Assembly (NCBI GenBank): GCA_029719485.1
Contig: CP120722.1
Coordinates: 558,001 to 622,000, forward strand
DNA length: 64,000 nucleotides
Direction: 5' to 3'
From: Kiritimatiellota bacterium B12222
Lineage (GTDB): Bacteria > Verrucomicrobiota > Kiritimatiellia > SS1-B-03-39 > UBA6053
Both the position numbers and the translations under genes were made by a program. Each line of letters opens with the position of its first letter. Position 1 is the first letter of the stretch. This document shows, one piece after another, positions 44,016 through 53,434 of the stretch. The notes beneath the pieces are model-generated. The model saw nothing but the letters and a program-made list of their open reading frames with translations, was not told the DNA's origin and did no database searches.

Positions 44016-44894
44016 ATGGCAGAACCAAATTACGAAAAAAGGGGTATTGGCCCGTTAGCGCGTAAAGTAATTACGTTATCTCATCACTTTTCATACTATT
44101 TAGCTAAGAGATATCCTCAAAAACTCGATATTGATTTTGTTTCTGGCTACCCAAGAAGTGGTACGGTATGGGTTACACAGATGTTTTCAGATTATCTTGA
44201 AAAACCATTTGCTGATTTATCATTTCTTCCTATCGCATTCCCATCTGTAATGCATGGGCATTATATTTATAAAGATGATGGGCCTGTAAAAATATATGTT
44301 TTGAGGGATGGTAGGGATGCATATACATCACTTTTTTATTATTTAGGCAGAAAATTGCCTGCAACTAAAAATGACACGAAAAATCATGTAAAAAAATATT
44401 TTCCATATGTTGATACAAAAAGTGAATTGAAATACAGTGACTTTTCAACATTTCTTGAATTAATAAGTGAAAATCCTATGGGTACTAAATATAATTGGAA
44501 TGATCATGTATTGCTGTCTTTAAATAATTCTAAAGTTCCTGTAGTTAGATATGAAAATTTATTAAATGATTGTTTTGATGAAATGAAATTATGTTTAGAA
44601 ACTGTTTTACAGAAACCTGTCAATGAAGAGAAACTAAAATCAACAGTTTACAAATATTCTATCTCCAGGCAAATAGGAGAACAACAAGGCAAAGTACGTA
44701 ATGAGAGCTTTATAAGAAAAGGAAAAACAGGGGATTGGGTCAATACCTTTGATATTAAAAGTGTAGAATATTTCCACAAAACTTACAGAAAGTCACTTGA
44801 AATAAGTGGTTATGAAAAAAATGATGAATGGGTTGAGGAATTTTCAAAAAGAAAACCAAGATCAGATGATTTTGTTTTTAATAAAAATATATGA
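44016..44894 (+). CDS. PAPS-dependent sulfotransferase, second copy type
   Basis: 292 residues. 5'-phosphosulfate loop FVSGYPRSGTVWVTQMF near residue 45; 3'-phosphate strand IYVLRDGRDAYTSLFYYLG; later VPVVRYENLLND and the C-terminal GKTGDWVNTF, like animal-type Sulfotransfer_1 enzymes. Different in sequence from the sulfotransferase at 40689, so the product may be sulfated at two positions. 3 bp after the glycosyltransferase. Confidence 0.88.
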   Translation: MAEPNYEKRGIGPLARKVITLSHHFSYYLAKRYPQKLDIDFVSGYPRSGTVWVTQMFSDYLEKPFADLSFLPIAFPSVMHGHYIYKDDGPVKIYVLRDGRDAYTSLFYYLGRKLPATKNDTKNHVKKYFPYVDTKSELKYSDFSTFLELISENPMGTKYNWNDHVLLSLNNSKVPVVRYENLLNDCFDEMKLCLETVLQKPVNEEKLKSTVYKYSISRQIGEQQGKVRNESFIRKGKTGDWVNTFDIKSVEYFHKTYRKSLEISGYEKNDEWVEEFSKRKPRSDDFVFNKNI

Positions 44895-44902
44895 GATAGT
44901 TT

Positions 44903-46240
44903 ATGATTTATGCTTTTTTAATATTAGCTTTTGTCCTTATAGAAGCTGTGCTCTTTATAAAGTATAATACAGGTATATATTTACGTTCTGTTTTTACTGT
45001 TTCTATTTTTGTAGGGTATTCACTAAGTCTACTTTTGTCGTTGTTAGATGGATATTATGAAAAGTTTATGCTTATCCAATATAATATACATACTGTGGTT
45101 TTTCATGCCTTTATTTCATTGATTTTATTTTATGTAGGTTGGAAGATTGTTAATTTTAAGTCACAAGTTATCAAAGATAAAGGATTGGACGAATTGGTTC
45201 GTAAAGTTTCTACATTGAGGGTTGATAAAACAATTCTGTATTATGTTCTTTTTATACTTTGCATGTTTATTATTATTAACCTTATATTTATTTTAGGAAA
45301 AATTGAGTACATTTGGGATAGTCCATACGGTAAAAATCAAGGAAGATATATTAGTATAATAAAATCTGCTTCTCTCCAAAAATTTCTTACGGTTATGTAT
45401 AGCGTGTCCGTAATGGTTACAATCGCGATATCATCAGTTACCTTTCATAAAAGGAAAGAATGGATGATTCCGGTAATAATTCCTGTAACTACATTATGCA
45501 TTGGTTCTATTCTATTTATTCATAATTTATCGCGTGGTGCAGGTTTTCCATTATTTATGCTAGCCGTAACGGGATTAATGATAAAAGGAAAACAATATTG
45601 GTTTAAATCGATGGTCATGGGTTTATTAGCAGTTTATATGGGGCTAGTGGGACTTTATGCTCGAGGACATAGTACAACAGGTCTTAAAAATTATTCTGTG
45701 GCATTTGTAGAATATTTTAATACCAGTCTTAGTAATGATGATGACTCTTTACGCGCTCCACTATATAGCTTAAATCCATTAGATCAGATTCCTCCATTTA
45801 CACAGGTAGTACTTATAAGAAAATATGAGAAACCAAGTATGCTAAGTGCTCTAAAAGGGGTGATCATGCAACTTAACCCTCTGCCAACTGGGATGATTGG
45901 TTATCATAATATTGGTATTTCATCATTACGGGAGCACCTCGGTGTTGGCAATGGAATAACAGTACCCACTATGGCACAGCTTTATCACCCTTTTGGACAT
46001 TATGCATGTTTATATTGGGGTTTGTTTGGATGTTATTGTGGTATTATAGATCGCAAAATCCGAACAAAACCTTCTATTATATTATATCTAGCGTTTTTAT
46101 TCACTATTTACGGAATGTTTATTGGACTCCACAGTCATTTTCGTTCATTTATTCGGCCAGTGGGTTTAGGTTTTATATTAATAGTCTTAGATTATTTTAT
46201 AAATTCTTTGAACTTCCGCAATAGACCTGATTATTTTTAA
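44903..46240 (+). CDS. Wzy-like polysaccharide polymerase
   Basis: 445 residues with at least ten hydrophobic segments and a large periplasmic loop (about 255-350) holding conserved-looking RAPLYSLNPLDQIPPFTQ and GVGNGITVPTMAQLYHPFG. O-antigen/exopolysaccharide polymerases share little sequence; this topology and the position between flippase and glycosyltransferases support the call. Would join repeat units at the periplasmic face. Confidence 0.75.
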   Translation: MIYAFLILAFVLIEAVLFIKYNTGIYLRSVFTVSIFVGYSLSLLLSLLDGYYEKFMLIQYNIHTVVFHAFISLILFYVGWKIVNFKSQVIKDKGLDELVRKVSTLRVDKTILYYVLFILCMFIIINLIFILGKIEYIWDSPYGKNQGRYISIIKSASLQKFLTVMYSVSVMVTIAISSVTFHKRKEWMIPVIIPVTTLCIGSILFIHNLSRGAGFPLFMLAVTGLMIKGKQYWFKSMVMGLLAVYMGLVGLYARGHSTTGLKNYSVAFVEYFNTSLSNDDDSLRAPLYSLNPLDQIPPFTQVVLIRKYEKPSMLSALKGVIMQLNPLPTGMIGYHNIGISSLREHLGVGNGITVPTMAQLYHPFGHYACLYWGLFGCYCGIIDRKIRTKPSIILYLAFLFTIYGMFIGLHSHFRSFIRPVGLGFILIVLDYFINSLNFRNRPDYF

Positions 46241-46255
46241 TTGTACTCATTTCGG

Positions 46256-47449
46256 ATGAATGATTTACATAGCATACTTATTCTGACATCCTCATTACAA
46301 ATAGAGGCCGGTGGTCTTTATTATAGCGTTCCTGCTTTGTCTAAAGCGTGCCATGATGCATTAGAGCATGCTAATATTCAGATTTTAGCGCCACATAAAA
46401 TTGTTTTAAAGGAAACATTAGTTCATTGGTCGCCATTAGAATTAAATTTAAGTCTTCCATTAGGGCCAAATACCTACAAATATGCACCTGGGTTATTGAG
46501 TTCTTTATCTGAATTGCAACCTGATATTTTACATGTACACGGTATTTGGATGTATCCTAGTTTTGCTACTTATCGATATGCGCGTAAGCATAACAAACCA
46601 TATTTAATTAGTCCCAGGGGTATGTTGGACCCTTGGGCTTTAGCTCATTCTGCTTGGAAAAAAAAGTTGATGGGATTTCTGGTGGAGAATCGGGTGATTC
46701 AAAATGCGGATTGTATTCATGCCTTGAATACTGAAGAACTTCAGTCCGTTCGGGCCTATGGCTATCAGGGTCCGGTGGCGGTAATTCCGAATGGGGTTGA
46801 GCTTCCAGATGAAAGCTTGTTGGCCGCTGAAGCGGAGAAAAAGAGAAGGGCTTCAACAGATGGGTTACATTTTGTGTTTCTCAGCCGTTTGCATCCAAAA
46901 AAACAAGTGTTGGAACTCATTCAGTGCATGGATGTGTTTAGTCAAAAATATCCTGACAGAAAATGGGTGTTGGATATTGCGGGGACGGGTACGGCCGATT
47001 ACGAAAAAGAACTGAAACAAGCTGCCGCTCCTTTTGGTGAGCGGATCCGTTTTCATGGTCATGTGACCGGAACAGAAAAATCACAGTTATTGGCTCAAGC
47101 GGATTGGTTTATATTGCCCTCACATTCAGAAGGATTGCCCATGGCGGTGTTAGAAGCCTGGGCGCATGGCGTACCTACTTTGATTACCCGGGCTTGTAAT
47201 CTCTCCAGTTCTTTCGAAGAAGATTTCTCAATTTGTTTAGAGGCTGATCAGGTGCTTTGGCCGGATGCAATTGATGCTTTGTTTGAGACTTCTCCTGAGG
47301 AACGAATTTTGCTGGGTGCACAGGCGAGAGTGTATGCTAAAGATCATTATTCATGGGCCGAGCAGGGCCGTAAGATGGCTCGGGTGTATGAATGGTTGGT
47401 TGATGGGGCGGAAAAGCCAGATTGTGTAATCACCAAGGGTGTCGAATAA
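46256..47449 (+). CDS. Glycosyltransferase family 4, compositional mosaic
   Basis: 397 residues from the ATG at 46256 (a TTG at 46241 directly follows the polymerase stop). GT-B fold: ILTSSLQIEAGGLYYSVPALSKA, ILHVHGIWMYPS, SPRGMLDPWAL, then donor motifs FVFLSRLHPKKQVLELIQCM and LPSHSEGLPMAVLEAWAHGVP. The first ~400 nt use AT-rich codons like the segment upstream; from about 46650 on, usage matches the rest of the genome. The protein is complete, so any joining event preserved the frame. Confidence 0.88.
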   Translation: MNDLHSILILTSSLQIEAGGLYYSVPALSKACHDALEHANIQILAPHKIVLKETLVHWSPLELNLSLPLGPNTYKYAPGLLSSLSELQPDILHVHGIWMYPSFATYRYARKHNKPYLISPRGMLDPWALAHSAWKKKLMGFLVENRVIQNADCIHALNTEELQSVRAYGYQGPVAVIPNGVELPDESLLAAEAEKKRRASTDGLHFVFLSRLHPKKQVLELIQCMDVFSQKYPDRKWVLDIAGTGTADYEKELKQAAAPFGERIRFHGHVTGTEKSQLLAQADWFILPSHSEGLPMAVLEAWAHGVPTLITRACNLSSSFEEDFSICLEADQVLWPDAIDALFETSPEERILLGAQARVYAKDHYSWAEQGRKMARVYEWLVDGAEKPDCVITKGVE

Positions 47450-47516
47450 ATTTTGAGTATGTTCTACCCAAGAGACTTCTTTTGAAAATCCAATTCCACT
47501 ACACATCCCATTCCTT

Positions 47517-48329
47517 ATGATTTCTGTTTTAATCCTGACATTTGAAGAAGAAAAAAACCTGTTGGGTTGCATCGAATCCGTAGGATTTTCGGATGATGTG
47601 GTGGTGTTGGATTCCGGTAGTTCTGATGGTACAGTGGCACTGGCCCGATCTAAAGGGGCAACGGTACTTACGCGCAATTTTGATAATTATGCGGCGCAAC
47701 GTAACTTCGGTCTGTCTCATGACTTCAAACATGATTGGATTTTGATGTTGGATGCGGATGAGCGGATTCCCGAAGATTTCATTGCTGAATTAACTGCGGT
47801 TACTGAATCTACGGACGGTCCGGTTACATTGTATCGGATGCGCAGAAAAGATATGTTTATGGGGCGTTGGTTAAAACGGTCCAGTGGTTATCCGACTTGG
47901 TTTGGCCGTTTGTTTCGCAAGGGACAGGTGCGGGTTGAACGGGAAATTAATGAAGAGTATTATACCGATGGTGAGGTTGGGGTTTTGCAAGGGCATTTGC
48001 TGCATTATCCTTTCAATAAAGGGATGAGCTACTGGATCGAACGTCATAATCGCTATTCTTCGATGGAGGCTGTTCGCTTAAGCTCTGAGATGAAGGAGCC
48101 GGTTCCATGGGCATATTTTAAATCCAAAGATCCTATGTTACGTCGAAAAGCGTTTAAACAATTTGCGTATAGGATGCCCTTTCGTCCTTTGCTTACGTTC
48201 ATGTATTTGTATGTATTACGTTTAGGGTTTTTGGATGGCAAAGCGGGTTTTCACTTTTGCTGTATGCGTTCTTTTTATGAATATATGATCAATCTTAAAC
48301 GTTCGGAAGTACAACTAGAAAGGAGCTGA
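47517..48329 (+). CDS. Glycosyltransferase family 2 (WaaE/KdtX-like)
   Basis: 270 residues, GT-A fold. ISVLILTFEEEKNLLGCIESV, the nucleotide strand VVVLDSGSSDGTVALA and the metal motif MLDADERIPEDF, then FMGRWLKRSSGYPTWFGRLFRKG and the C-terminal segment AFKQFAYRMPFRPLLTFMYLYVLRLGFLDGKAGF, as in LPS-core glucosyltransferases of the WaaE type. Acts at the inner face of the membrane. No ribosome site is obvious before the ATG. Confidence 0.88.
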   Translation: MISVLILTFEEEKNLLGCIESVGFSDDVVVLDSGSSDGTVALARSKGATVLTRNFDNYAAQRNFGLSHDFKHDWILMLDADERIPEDFIAELTAVTESTDGPVTLYRMRRKDMFMGRWLKRSSGYPTWFGRLFRKGQVRVEREINEEYYTDGEVGVLQGHLLHYPFNKGMSYWIERHNRYSSMEAVRLSSEMKEPVPWAYFKSKDPMLRRKAFKQFAYRMPFRPLLTFMYLYVLRLGFLDGKAGFHFCCMRSFYEYMINLKRSEVQLERS

Positions 48330-48335
48330 GGGAAC

Positions 48336-48890
48336 ATGTCATTTTATCAGGTCTCATATAAGTCAGAACTTTCGGTTAAGAATCGCATGCTTCGCTTTCT
48401 CTGGAATGTGGTGCAGTTTTTCTTATTTCAACCGGGCCCCCGGCGTTTGCATTCCTGGCGCGCCTGTTGTCTGCGATGCTTTGGGGCAAAAGTTGGCAAG
48501 CAGGTCAGTATTTATCCGCATGTAAAAATTTATGCACCTTGGCAGTTGGAAATGAAAGATCGTGCCTGTTTGGCAGAGGGCGTGAACTGTTATAATGTAG
48601 ATCAAGTGATTATCGAAGAAGATGCCGTGGTGAGTGAAGGGGCGTTTTTGTGCACGGCCAGTCACAATATTGACAGTCATGGTAGAGAATTGATTACAAA
48701 AGCGATTCGATTGGAGGAGGGCTCCTGGGTGTTTGCGGAAGCGTTTATTGGTCCGGGAGTGACGGTGAAAAAAGGAGCAATTGTGGGGGCGCGGGCTGTG
48801 GTGACTAAGGATGTGCAGGAAATGACAGTGGTGGCGGGGAATCCTGCCAGAGAGATTCGCAAGCGGAGGTTAGATGATGTCTGCGCCTAA
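48336..48890 (+). CDS. WcaF-like hexapeptide acetyltransferase
   Basis: 184 residues. WcaF features: FFLFQPGPRRLHSWRACCLRCFGAKVG at the N-terminus, then hexapeptide turns (VSIYPHVKIYAPWQLEM, GVNCYNVDQVIIEEDAVV) with the catalytic-type His in CTASHNIDSH, and the end VAGNPAREIRKR. Probable O-acetyltransferase of the colanic-acid type. GAGGGA 6 bp before the ATG; overlaps the next gene by 17 bp. Confidence 0.87.
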   Translation: MSFYQVSYKSELSVKNRMLRFLWNVVQFFLFQPGPRRLHSWRACCLRCFGAKVGKQVSIYPHVKIYAPWQLEMKDRACLAEGVNCYNVDQVIIEEDAVVSEGAFLCTASHNIDSHGRELITKAIRLEEGSWVFAEAFIGPGVTVKKGAIVGARAVVTKDVQEMTVVAGNPAREIRKRRLDDVCA

Positions 48891-49824
48891 GATTTCGGTA
48901 GTGATGCCTACGTTTCGACGTCCGGAGATGTTGCGCCGGGCGGTGGCTTCGGTGTTGGCACAAAGCTTTGAGGACTGGGAGTTGGTTATCAGTGATGACG
49001 AAGTGCCTGCGGGGGAGACTTGGCCGGTGTTGGAGGAGTTGGCGGCATCGGATCCTCGGATTCGGGTGTTTCAACACTCAGGGAAATCAGGTCAGATAGA
49101 GAATAATAATTTTGTGATGTCTCAAGCGCGGGGGGAATGGATTAAACCGTTGTTTGATGATGATGAATTGAAGCCCGCATGTTTGAGCCGGTTGTGGGAG
49201 CAGGTTCAGCTGCATCCAGAGCTGTCGTTGATTCGCTGCAAAGTGGATTTATTCAATGAAGTAAGTCAGTGGCAGAAAATAAGTAAAAGTAGTGGCGAAT
49301 CTGTCCTCAAATCTGCGGATGATATACGCTTGGGGCTTTTGCGTCAGGAAATTCGCCTGGGCACGCCTTTGCAGATCATGTTTCATCGTCGGATATTAGA
49401 TGCGGGTTTGCAATGGCGTAAGGTGGAGGGGATGTCCTCGGCATATGATTCGGATTTTATTTATCGCATGTTGCCGTTTGGCGAGGTGTTATTGGTGGAT
49501 GAATCGTTGGTGGTTCAGCATTTGGGTCATGAAACGGGCACGGCATTGATGGATGCGCAACCGGAAAAGTTGGATGAAGATTTGCGGATTTTGATGAGGG
49601 AGTTACATGCGGCTTATGAGGGAGCGGAAGTTTTGGCGCCCTTATCACGATATCATCACGAATTGACCTTGGTGCGCGGCCTGCATCGCATTGTACGCTA
49701 TCACCGTTACAAAGAAGGCTTGGGAATGCTGTTGCAGCGTCATCCCTGGCGGGCTTGGAAACATGTGATACATTTAGTGTTCAGAAATGATGAATTCCGC
49801 GGGGCGTTGAGCGTTACTGGTTGA
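48874..49824 (+). CDS. Glycosyltransferase family 2
   Basis: 316 residues. ISVVMPTFRRPEMLRRAVASVLAQSFEDWELVISDD is the classic GT2 opening, followed by the metal motif FDDDELKPACLSRLW. The second half (LQIMFHRRILDAG, YDSDFIYRMLPFGEVLLVDE) fits acceptor-binding parts of the family. GGAGG precedes the ATG, within the WcaF gene. A terminator follows. Confidence 0.88.
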   Translation: MMSAPKISVVMPTFRRPEMLRRAVASVLAQSFEDWELVISDDEVPAGETWPVLEELAASDPRIRVFQHSGKSGQIENNNFVMSQARGEWIKPLFDDDELKPACLSRLWEQVQLHPELSLIRCKVDLFNEVSQWQKISKSSGESVLKSADDIRLGLLRQEIRLGTPLQIMFHRRILDAGLQWRKVEGMSSAYDSDFIYRMLPFGEVLLVDESLVVQHLGHETGTALMDAQPEKLDEDLRILMRELHAAYEGAEVLAPLSRYHHELTLVRGLHRIVRYHRYKEGLGMLLQRHPWRAWKHVIHLVFRNDEFRGALSVTG

Positions 49825-49875
49825 GCGAGCGAATTTTGTTGGGATGATAGATGACATTTATGAGCGCGGGGCGCG

Positions 49876-49901
49876 ACCTTCCTTGAGGGGAAGGTTTTTT
49901 T
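49876..49901 (+). terminator. Rho-independent terminator within the polysaccharide locus
   Basis: 7-bp stem ACCTTCC / GGAAGGT with loop TTGAGG and a run of seven T. Closes the transcript ending with the GT2 gene at 48874. Confidence 0.82.
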
Positions 49902-49938
49902 ATGTCGATTTTTAAAATGTTCTCGATTGGATGATGAC

Positions 49939-50925
49939 ATGAAATTTTCAATACTTACGGCAAGCTACAATGCGTTGGATGGGTTAAAAGATGTGATGTC
50001 TCAGTTGCAGGCGCAGGAGGGAGGCGTGGAGGTGGAGCATGTGGTGGTGGATGGTGGATCGACGGATGGGACGGTGGAGGCGTTGCGGGAATGGGAAAAC
50101 GAACGTTCAACATTCAACATCGAACTTCCAACATCGAACTACTCCATGAAATGGGTTTCTGAGCCGGATGAGGGGCTTTATGATGCTTTGAACAAGGGTT
50201 TGAAGATGGCCACTGGGGATGTGGTGGGTATTTTGCATACGGATGATGTGTGGGAAAAAGGGGTATTGTTGCGGGTGGCGGGCGCCTTCGGCGCGAATGG
50301 CGGATGGGGGATGGCGGATGGGGAAGGGGGTGGCGATAAATGCGAAGGGGGAAGGTTGAATGTTGGGGATGAAGAAGAGGTCATGGGTCAGAGGTCATTT
50401 GTCACTGGTCTGGGGAGAGAAAGCGGAGGTTCCGAGGGCAAGCCCCTGCAGGTCCGAACTCCATACGAGTTGCCGGAAGGCGTTTATGGTGATTTATGGT
50501 ATGTGGATGCGGAAGACATTTGTAAGGTCAAGCGGGTATGGAGATCGGGGGGCTATGATCCGAAAAAGTGGATTCATGGGTGGATGCCTCCGCATCCGGC
50601 TTTGTTTGTGACCCGGGAATTGGTGCAGCGGGTGGGGGAATATCGGTTGGATTTGGGGTCGGCCGCGGATTATGAGTGGATGTTGCGGGCGGGGGTGGTG
50701 CACGAGGCGCGTTTAAGGTATTTACCGGAAAGGTTGGTGCGCATGCGGGTAGGAGGGCAGAGCAATGCGTCGGTTCAGGGAAGATTGAAGGCGCATGACG
50801 CGGATCGGCGGGCCTGGGAGTTGAATGGGTTAAAACCAAAACCGTGGACCTTGAAAATGAAAGTGATCCGTAAGTTGCCTCAGTGGGTGGAAGGAGTTTT
50901 TTGTGGGGGGAAGAGGGGGAAAAGC

Positions 50926-50934
<9 letters not shown>
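49939..50934 (+). CDS. Glycosyltransferase family 2 carrying two in-frame heptamer insertions
   Basis: 331 residues from the ATG at 49939 (an in-frame TTG lies at 49927). Conserved GT2 parts: FSILTASYNALDGLKDVMSQL, VVVDGGSTDGTVEAL, SEPDEGLYDALNKGLKMATGDVVGILHTDD, VYGDLWYVD and RSGGYDPKKWIHGWMPPHPALFV, as in WcaA-type enzymes. Two stretches are not part of the family: 50101-50142 is six (C/G)AAC-type heptamers (14 residues) between strands 2 and 3, and about 50300-50450 is a Gly/Glu-rich stretch with five GGTCANN heptamers (50379-50413). The frame stays open. The stop codon TGA (50932-50934) is formed by the array that begins at 50926. Confidence 0.85.
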
Positions 50935-51240
<306 letters not shown>

Positions 51241-51284
51241 CATTGTCATAGGAATTTAGTTAAGATCTTGAAAAGGAGTTCTAT

Positions 51285-51683
51285 ATGCCTGCTAAAAAAA
51301 CAATTCGTGTGAAAAGAAAAGCAACCGGTGCGTTAACGCCCAAGAAAATTATTCGCATTGATACGAATGCTCCAGAACCTATGCATACGGTGAAAATTGA
51401 TGATACTGATGTGTTGGACAATGCGTCGTCGGGGGTGGTGAAGCTGAATAGTTCCACTTTGAAAGATCCGGTGGAGCAACGTCCTTTGGATCCGGAAACG
51501 GCAGAAGACTCTCCTGATTTGGATCTTACTCAGGATTTGACGGAGGCGACCTTTAAGTTTTTTTGTTACCGTTGTGGTCAAAAGTTGAAGGTGCCGATTT
51601 CGTGGGCGAACATGAGTACCTCTTGTGGTCGCTGTGGTCATGATTTGGTGGTACCTCCTCCTTTGGCGGGAGTGATCGGCTAA
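51285..51683 (+). CDS. Small protein with C-terminal zinc ribbon
   Basis: 132 residues, AAGGAG 6 bp before the ATG. Basic N-terminus (KKTIRVKRKATG), an acidic Ser/Pro-rich middle and a C-terminal zinc ribbon with FFCYRCGQKLKVP (CxxC) and SCGRCGHDLVVPP (CxxC). The ribbon resembles the N-terminal ribbon of the Ser/Thr kinase at 56814-59072. No function assigned. Its stop shares one base with the start of the NUDIX gene (TAATG). Confidence 0.7.
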   Translation: MPAKKTIRVKRKATGALTPKKIIRIDTNAPEPMHTVKIDDTDVLDNASSGVVKLNSSTLKDPVEQRPLDPETAEDSPDLDLTQDLTEATFKFFCYRCGQKLKVPISWANMSTSCGRCGHDLVVPPPLAGVIG

Positions 51684-52183
51684 TGGCTGAATGGTTTGAT
51701 TTGGTAGATGTAGAGGGCAAGCGAACGGGTGAACGTGCGTTGCGGTCGGACTGTCATGGAAATCCGGAGCTGGTGCATCAGGCGGTGCATATTTTTGTGG
51801 TAAATGCGGCGGGAGAATTGTTTTTGCAAAAACGTTCGATGCATAAAGATATTCAACCCGGTAAGTGGGATACGTCGGTGGGGGGACATGTGGATGCCGG
51901 TGAAGAGGCGGCTGAGGCGGCTTTGCGTGAATTGCGGGAGGAGTTGGGGGTGGATGCGGGTGCGCCGGAGTTTTTGTATCAGTATTTGTGGCAGAGTCCG
52001 GTGGAAACGGAAGTGATTCGCTCTTTCCGCTTGCGTTATGATGGGCCGTTTGTGTTGCAGGCTTCGGAGTTGGATGATGGCAAATTCTGGTCAGTGGCTG
52101 AAATTGAAGCGGCGGTGGGTCAGGAGATTTTTACCCCCAATTTTGAGCACGAGTGGCCGAAAATTCGGGTTCATTTGGCTTAG
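51683..52183 (+). CDS. NUDIX hydrolase (Idi/YfcD-like)
   Basis: 166 residues. Nudix box GGHVDAGEEAAEAALRELREELGV (about 71-94) with the catalytic REXXEE. The opening EWFDLVDVEGKRTGERALRSDCHGNPELVHQAVHIFV is shared with YfcD and isopentenyl-diphosphate isomerase-like NUDIX proteins. Probably hydrolyses a nucleoside diphosphate derivative; substrate unknown. Coupled by a TAATG overlap to the upstream gene. Confidence 0.9.
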   Translation: MAEWFDLVDVEGKRTGERALRSDCHGNPELVHQAVHIFVVNAAGELFLQKRSMHKDIQPGKWDTSVGGHVDAGEEAAEAALRELREELGVDAGAPEFLYQYLWQSPVETEVIRSFRLRYDGPFVLQASELDDGKFWSVAEIEAAVGQEIFTPNFEHEWPKIRVHLA

Positions 52184-52191
52184 GGTGTGGC

Positions 52192-53133
52192 GTGAAACTT
52201 TTTGTAGCCCCTGGTTGTTTGGATGTGTATAGGGCCTTGGCGCTTGAGGATTTGTTTTTGGAGGATCCTGTGGCGGAGGAGGGGGTTTTGTTTTGTTGGG
52301 CGGGGCCGGAAGCGGTGGTGATGGGTAAGAATCAAAATCCGTGGCGGGAATGCAATTTACCGTGGATTCAGGAGCAGGAGCTGTTGTTGGCGCGTCGGGT
52401 GTCGGGGGGAGGGGCGGTGTATCACGATCCGGAGAATTTAAATATTTCGTGGATTCTTCCGCGGGAGGGTTATCGGTCGGATGAGATACATGGGGTGTTG
52501 ATTCGGAGTTTGGCGCGATGTGGATTTAAGGCGGAGTTGGGTAAGGGGGGGAGTATTGCGGTGGCGGGGAAGAAAATTTCGGGGTCGGCCTATTGTTATC
52601 GCAAGGATCGGGTGTTGCATCATGGGACGTTGTTGATTGATGCGGATTTGGCGAAGTTGCGCAGCGCGTTGTCGCCTCCGCATTTCCGCATGCAAACCCA
52701 TGCGGTGGCGAGTCAGCCGGCGCCGGTAGTGAATTTGAAGATGTTGGATCCGGAGATGAGCCGGGACAAAATTGAGCAGGCCTTGCGGGTGGAAGCGGAG
52801 GCGATGTTTGGGGAGTTGGCGTTGATGGGGGAGGAGGAGATCGCGACGGCGTTGTGGGACGCGGGGGCGGAGCGGTTAAAATCGGAGGCGTGGATTTGGG
52901 AGCAGACCCCGGGGTTTCGGAGTGAGTTTGCATTGGCGGATGGTCGGGTGTTGGCGACGAGAATTCATAAGGGGAGAATGACGGAGTTGCAGGTGGATGG
53001 GGTGGTGATGGAAGAGTTGCGGGAGGCCCCGAAGTTTCCGGAGGGGGATTTTGGGGAGATCGAGCAGGTGTTGGGGTTGGATGCGGGGGTGTTGGGGGCG
53101 CGGTTGCGGGATTTGGGTTGGGGGAGAGGGTAG
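52192..53133 (+). CDS. lplA: Lipoate--protein ligase A-like
   Basis: 313 residues from the GTG at 52192 (8 bp after the NUDIX stop), which starts at KLFVAPGCLDVYRALALEDLFL; a longer in-frame ATG at 52153 would overlap the NUDIX gene by 31 bp. Family motifs: FCWAGPEAVVMGKNQNPW, the RRVSGGGAVYHDPENLNIS loop and the catalytic-type lysine in AVAGKKISGSAYCYRKDRVLHHGTLLID. Attaches lipoate to E2 or GcvH proteins. A C-terminal accessory domain follows. The gene ends 20 bp before repeat cluster 5. Confidence 0.88.
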   Translation: MKLFVAPGCLDVYRALALEDLFLEDPVAEEGVLFCWAGPEAVVMGKNQNPWRECNLPWIQEQELLLARRVSGGGAVYHDPENLNISWILPREGYRSDEIHGVLIRSLARCGFKAELGKGGSIAVAGKKISGSAYCYRKDRVLHHGTLLIDADLAKLRSALSPPHFRMQTHAVASQPAPVVNLKMLDPEMSRDKIEQALRVEAEAMFGELALMGEEEIATALWDAGAERLKSEAWIWEQTPGFRSEFALADGRVLATRIHKGRMTELQVDGVVMEELREAPKFPEGDFGEIEQVLGLDAGVLGARLRDLGWGRG

Positions 53134-53322
53134 AGTGGGGAGGGAGGGGTCAGTTGTCAGTGGTCAGGGGGGGAATCGGTATCGGAATCGGTATCGAAAT
53201 CGAAATCGGGAGTTGTTGGTCAGAAGTCAGTGGTCAGAAGTCAGTGGTCAGGGGTCAGGGGGGGTCAGGAGTCAGGGGTAGTTGTGGGTAATGGGTTAGG
53301 GGTCATTGGTCTTCGAGAAGAG

Positions 53323-53434
53323 GAACATTGAACATCGAACGCTGAACATCGAACGTTGAACATCGAACGTTGAACATCGAACATTGAACATCGAACATTG
53401 AACATTGAACGCTGAACATCGAACGTTGAAGAGC
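53323..53434. repeat. Heptamer array A, 16 units
   Basis: GAACATT, GAACATC, GAACGTT and GAACGCT units, ending GAAGAGC, in a single phase. Confidence 0.92.

Larger units (their letters stand above)
38580..46650. other. AT-rich, probably transferred segment of the polysaccharide locus
   Basis: From just after the regulator to about 46650 the sequence is visibly AT-rich (codons such as AAA, ATA, TTA dominate) while genes on both sides are near 50% G+C. It holds an acetyltransferase, flippase, two sulfotransferases, two glycosyltransferases and a polymerase, tightly packed and all on the plus strand. None of the repeat families occurs in it. The right-hand change falls inside the glycosyltransferase gene 46256-47449. 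Confidence 0.8.

Noticed and set aside
38580..46650. Prophage or integrative element
   Set aside because: The AT-rich segment has only polysaccharide genes, with no integrase, phage genes or attachment repeats at its ends.
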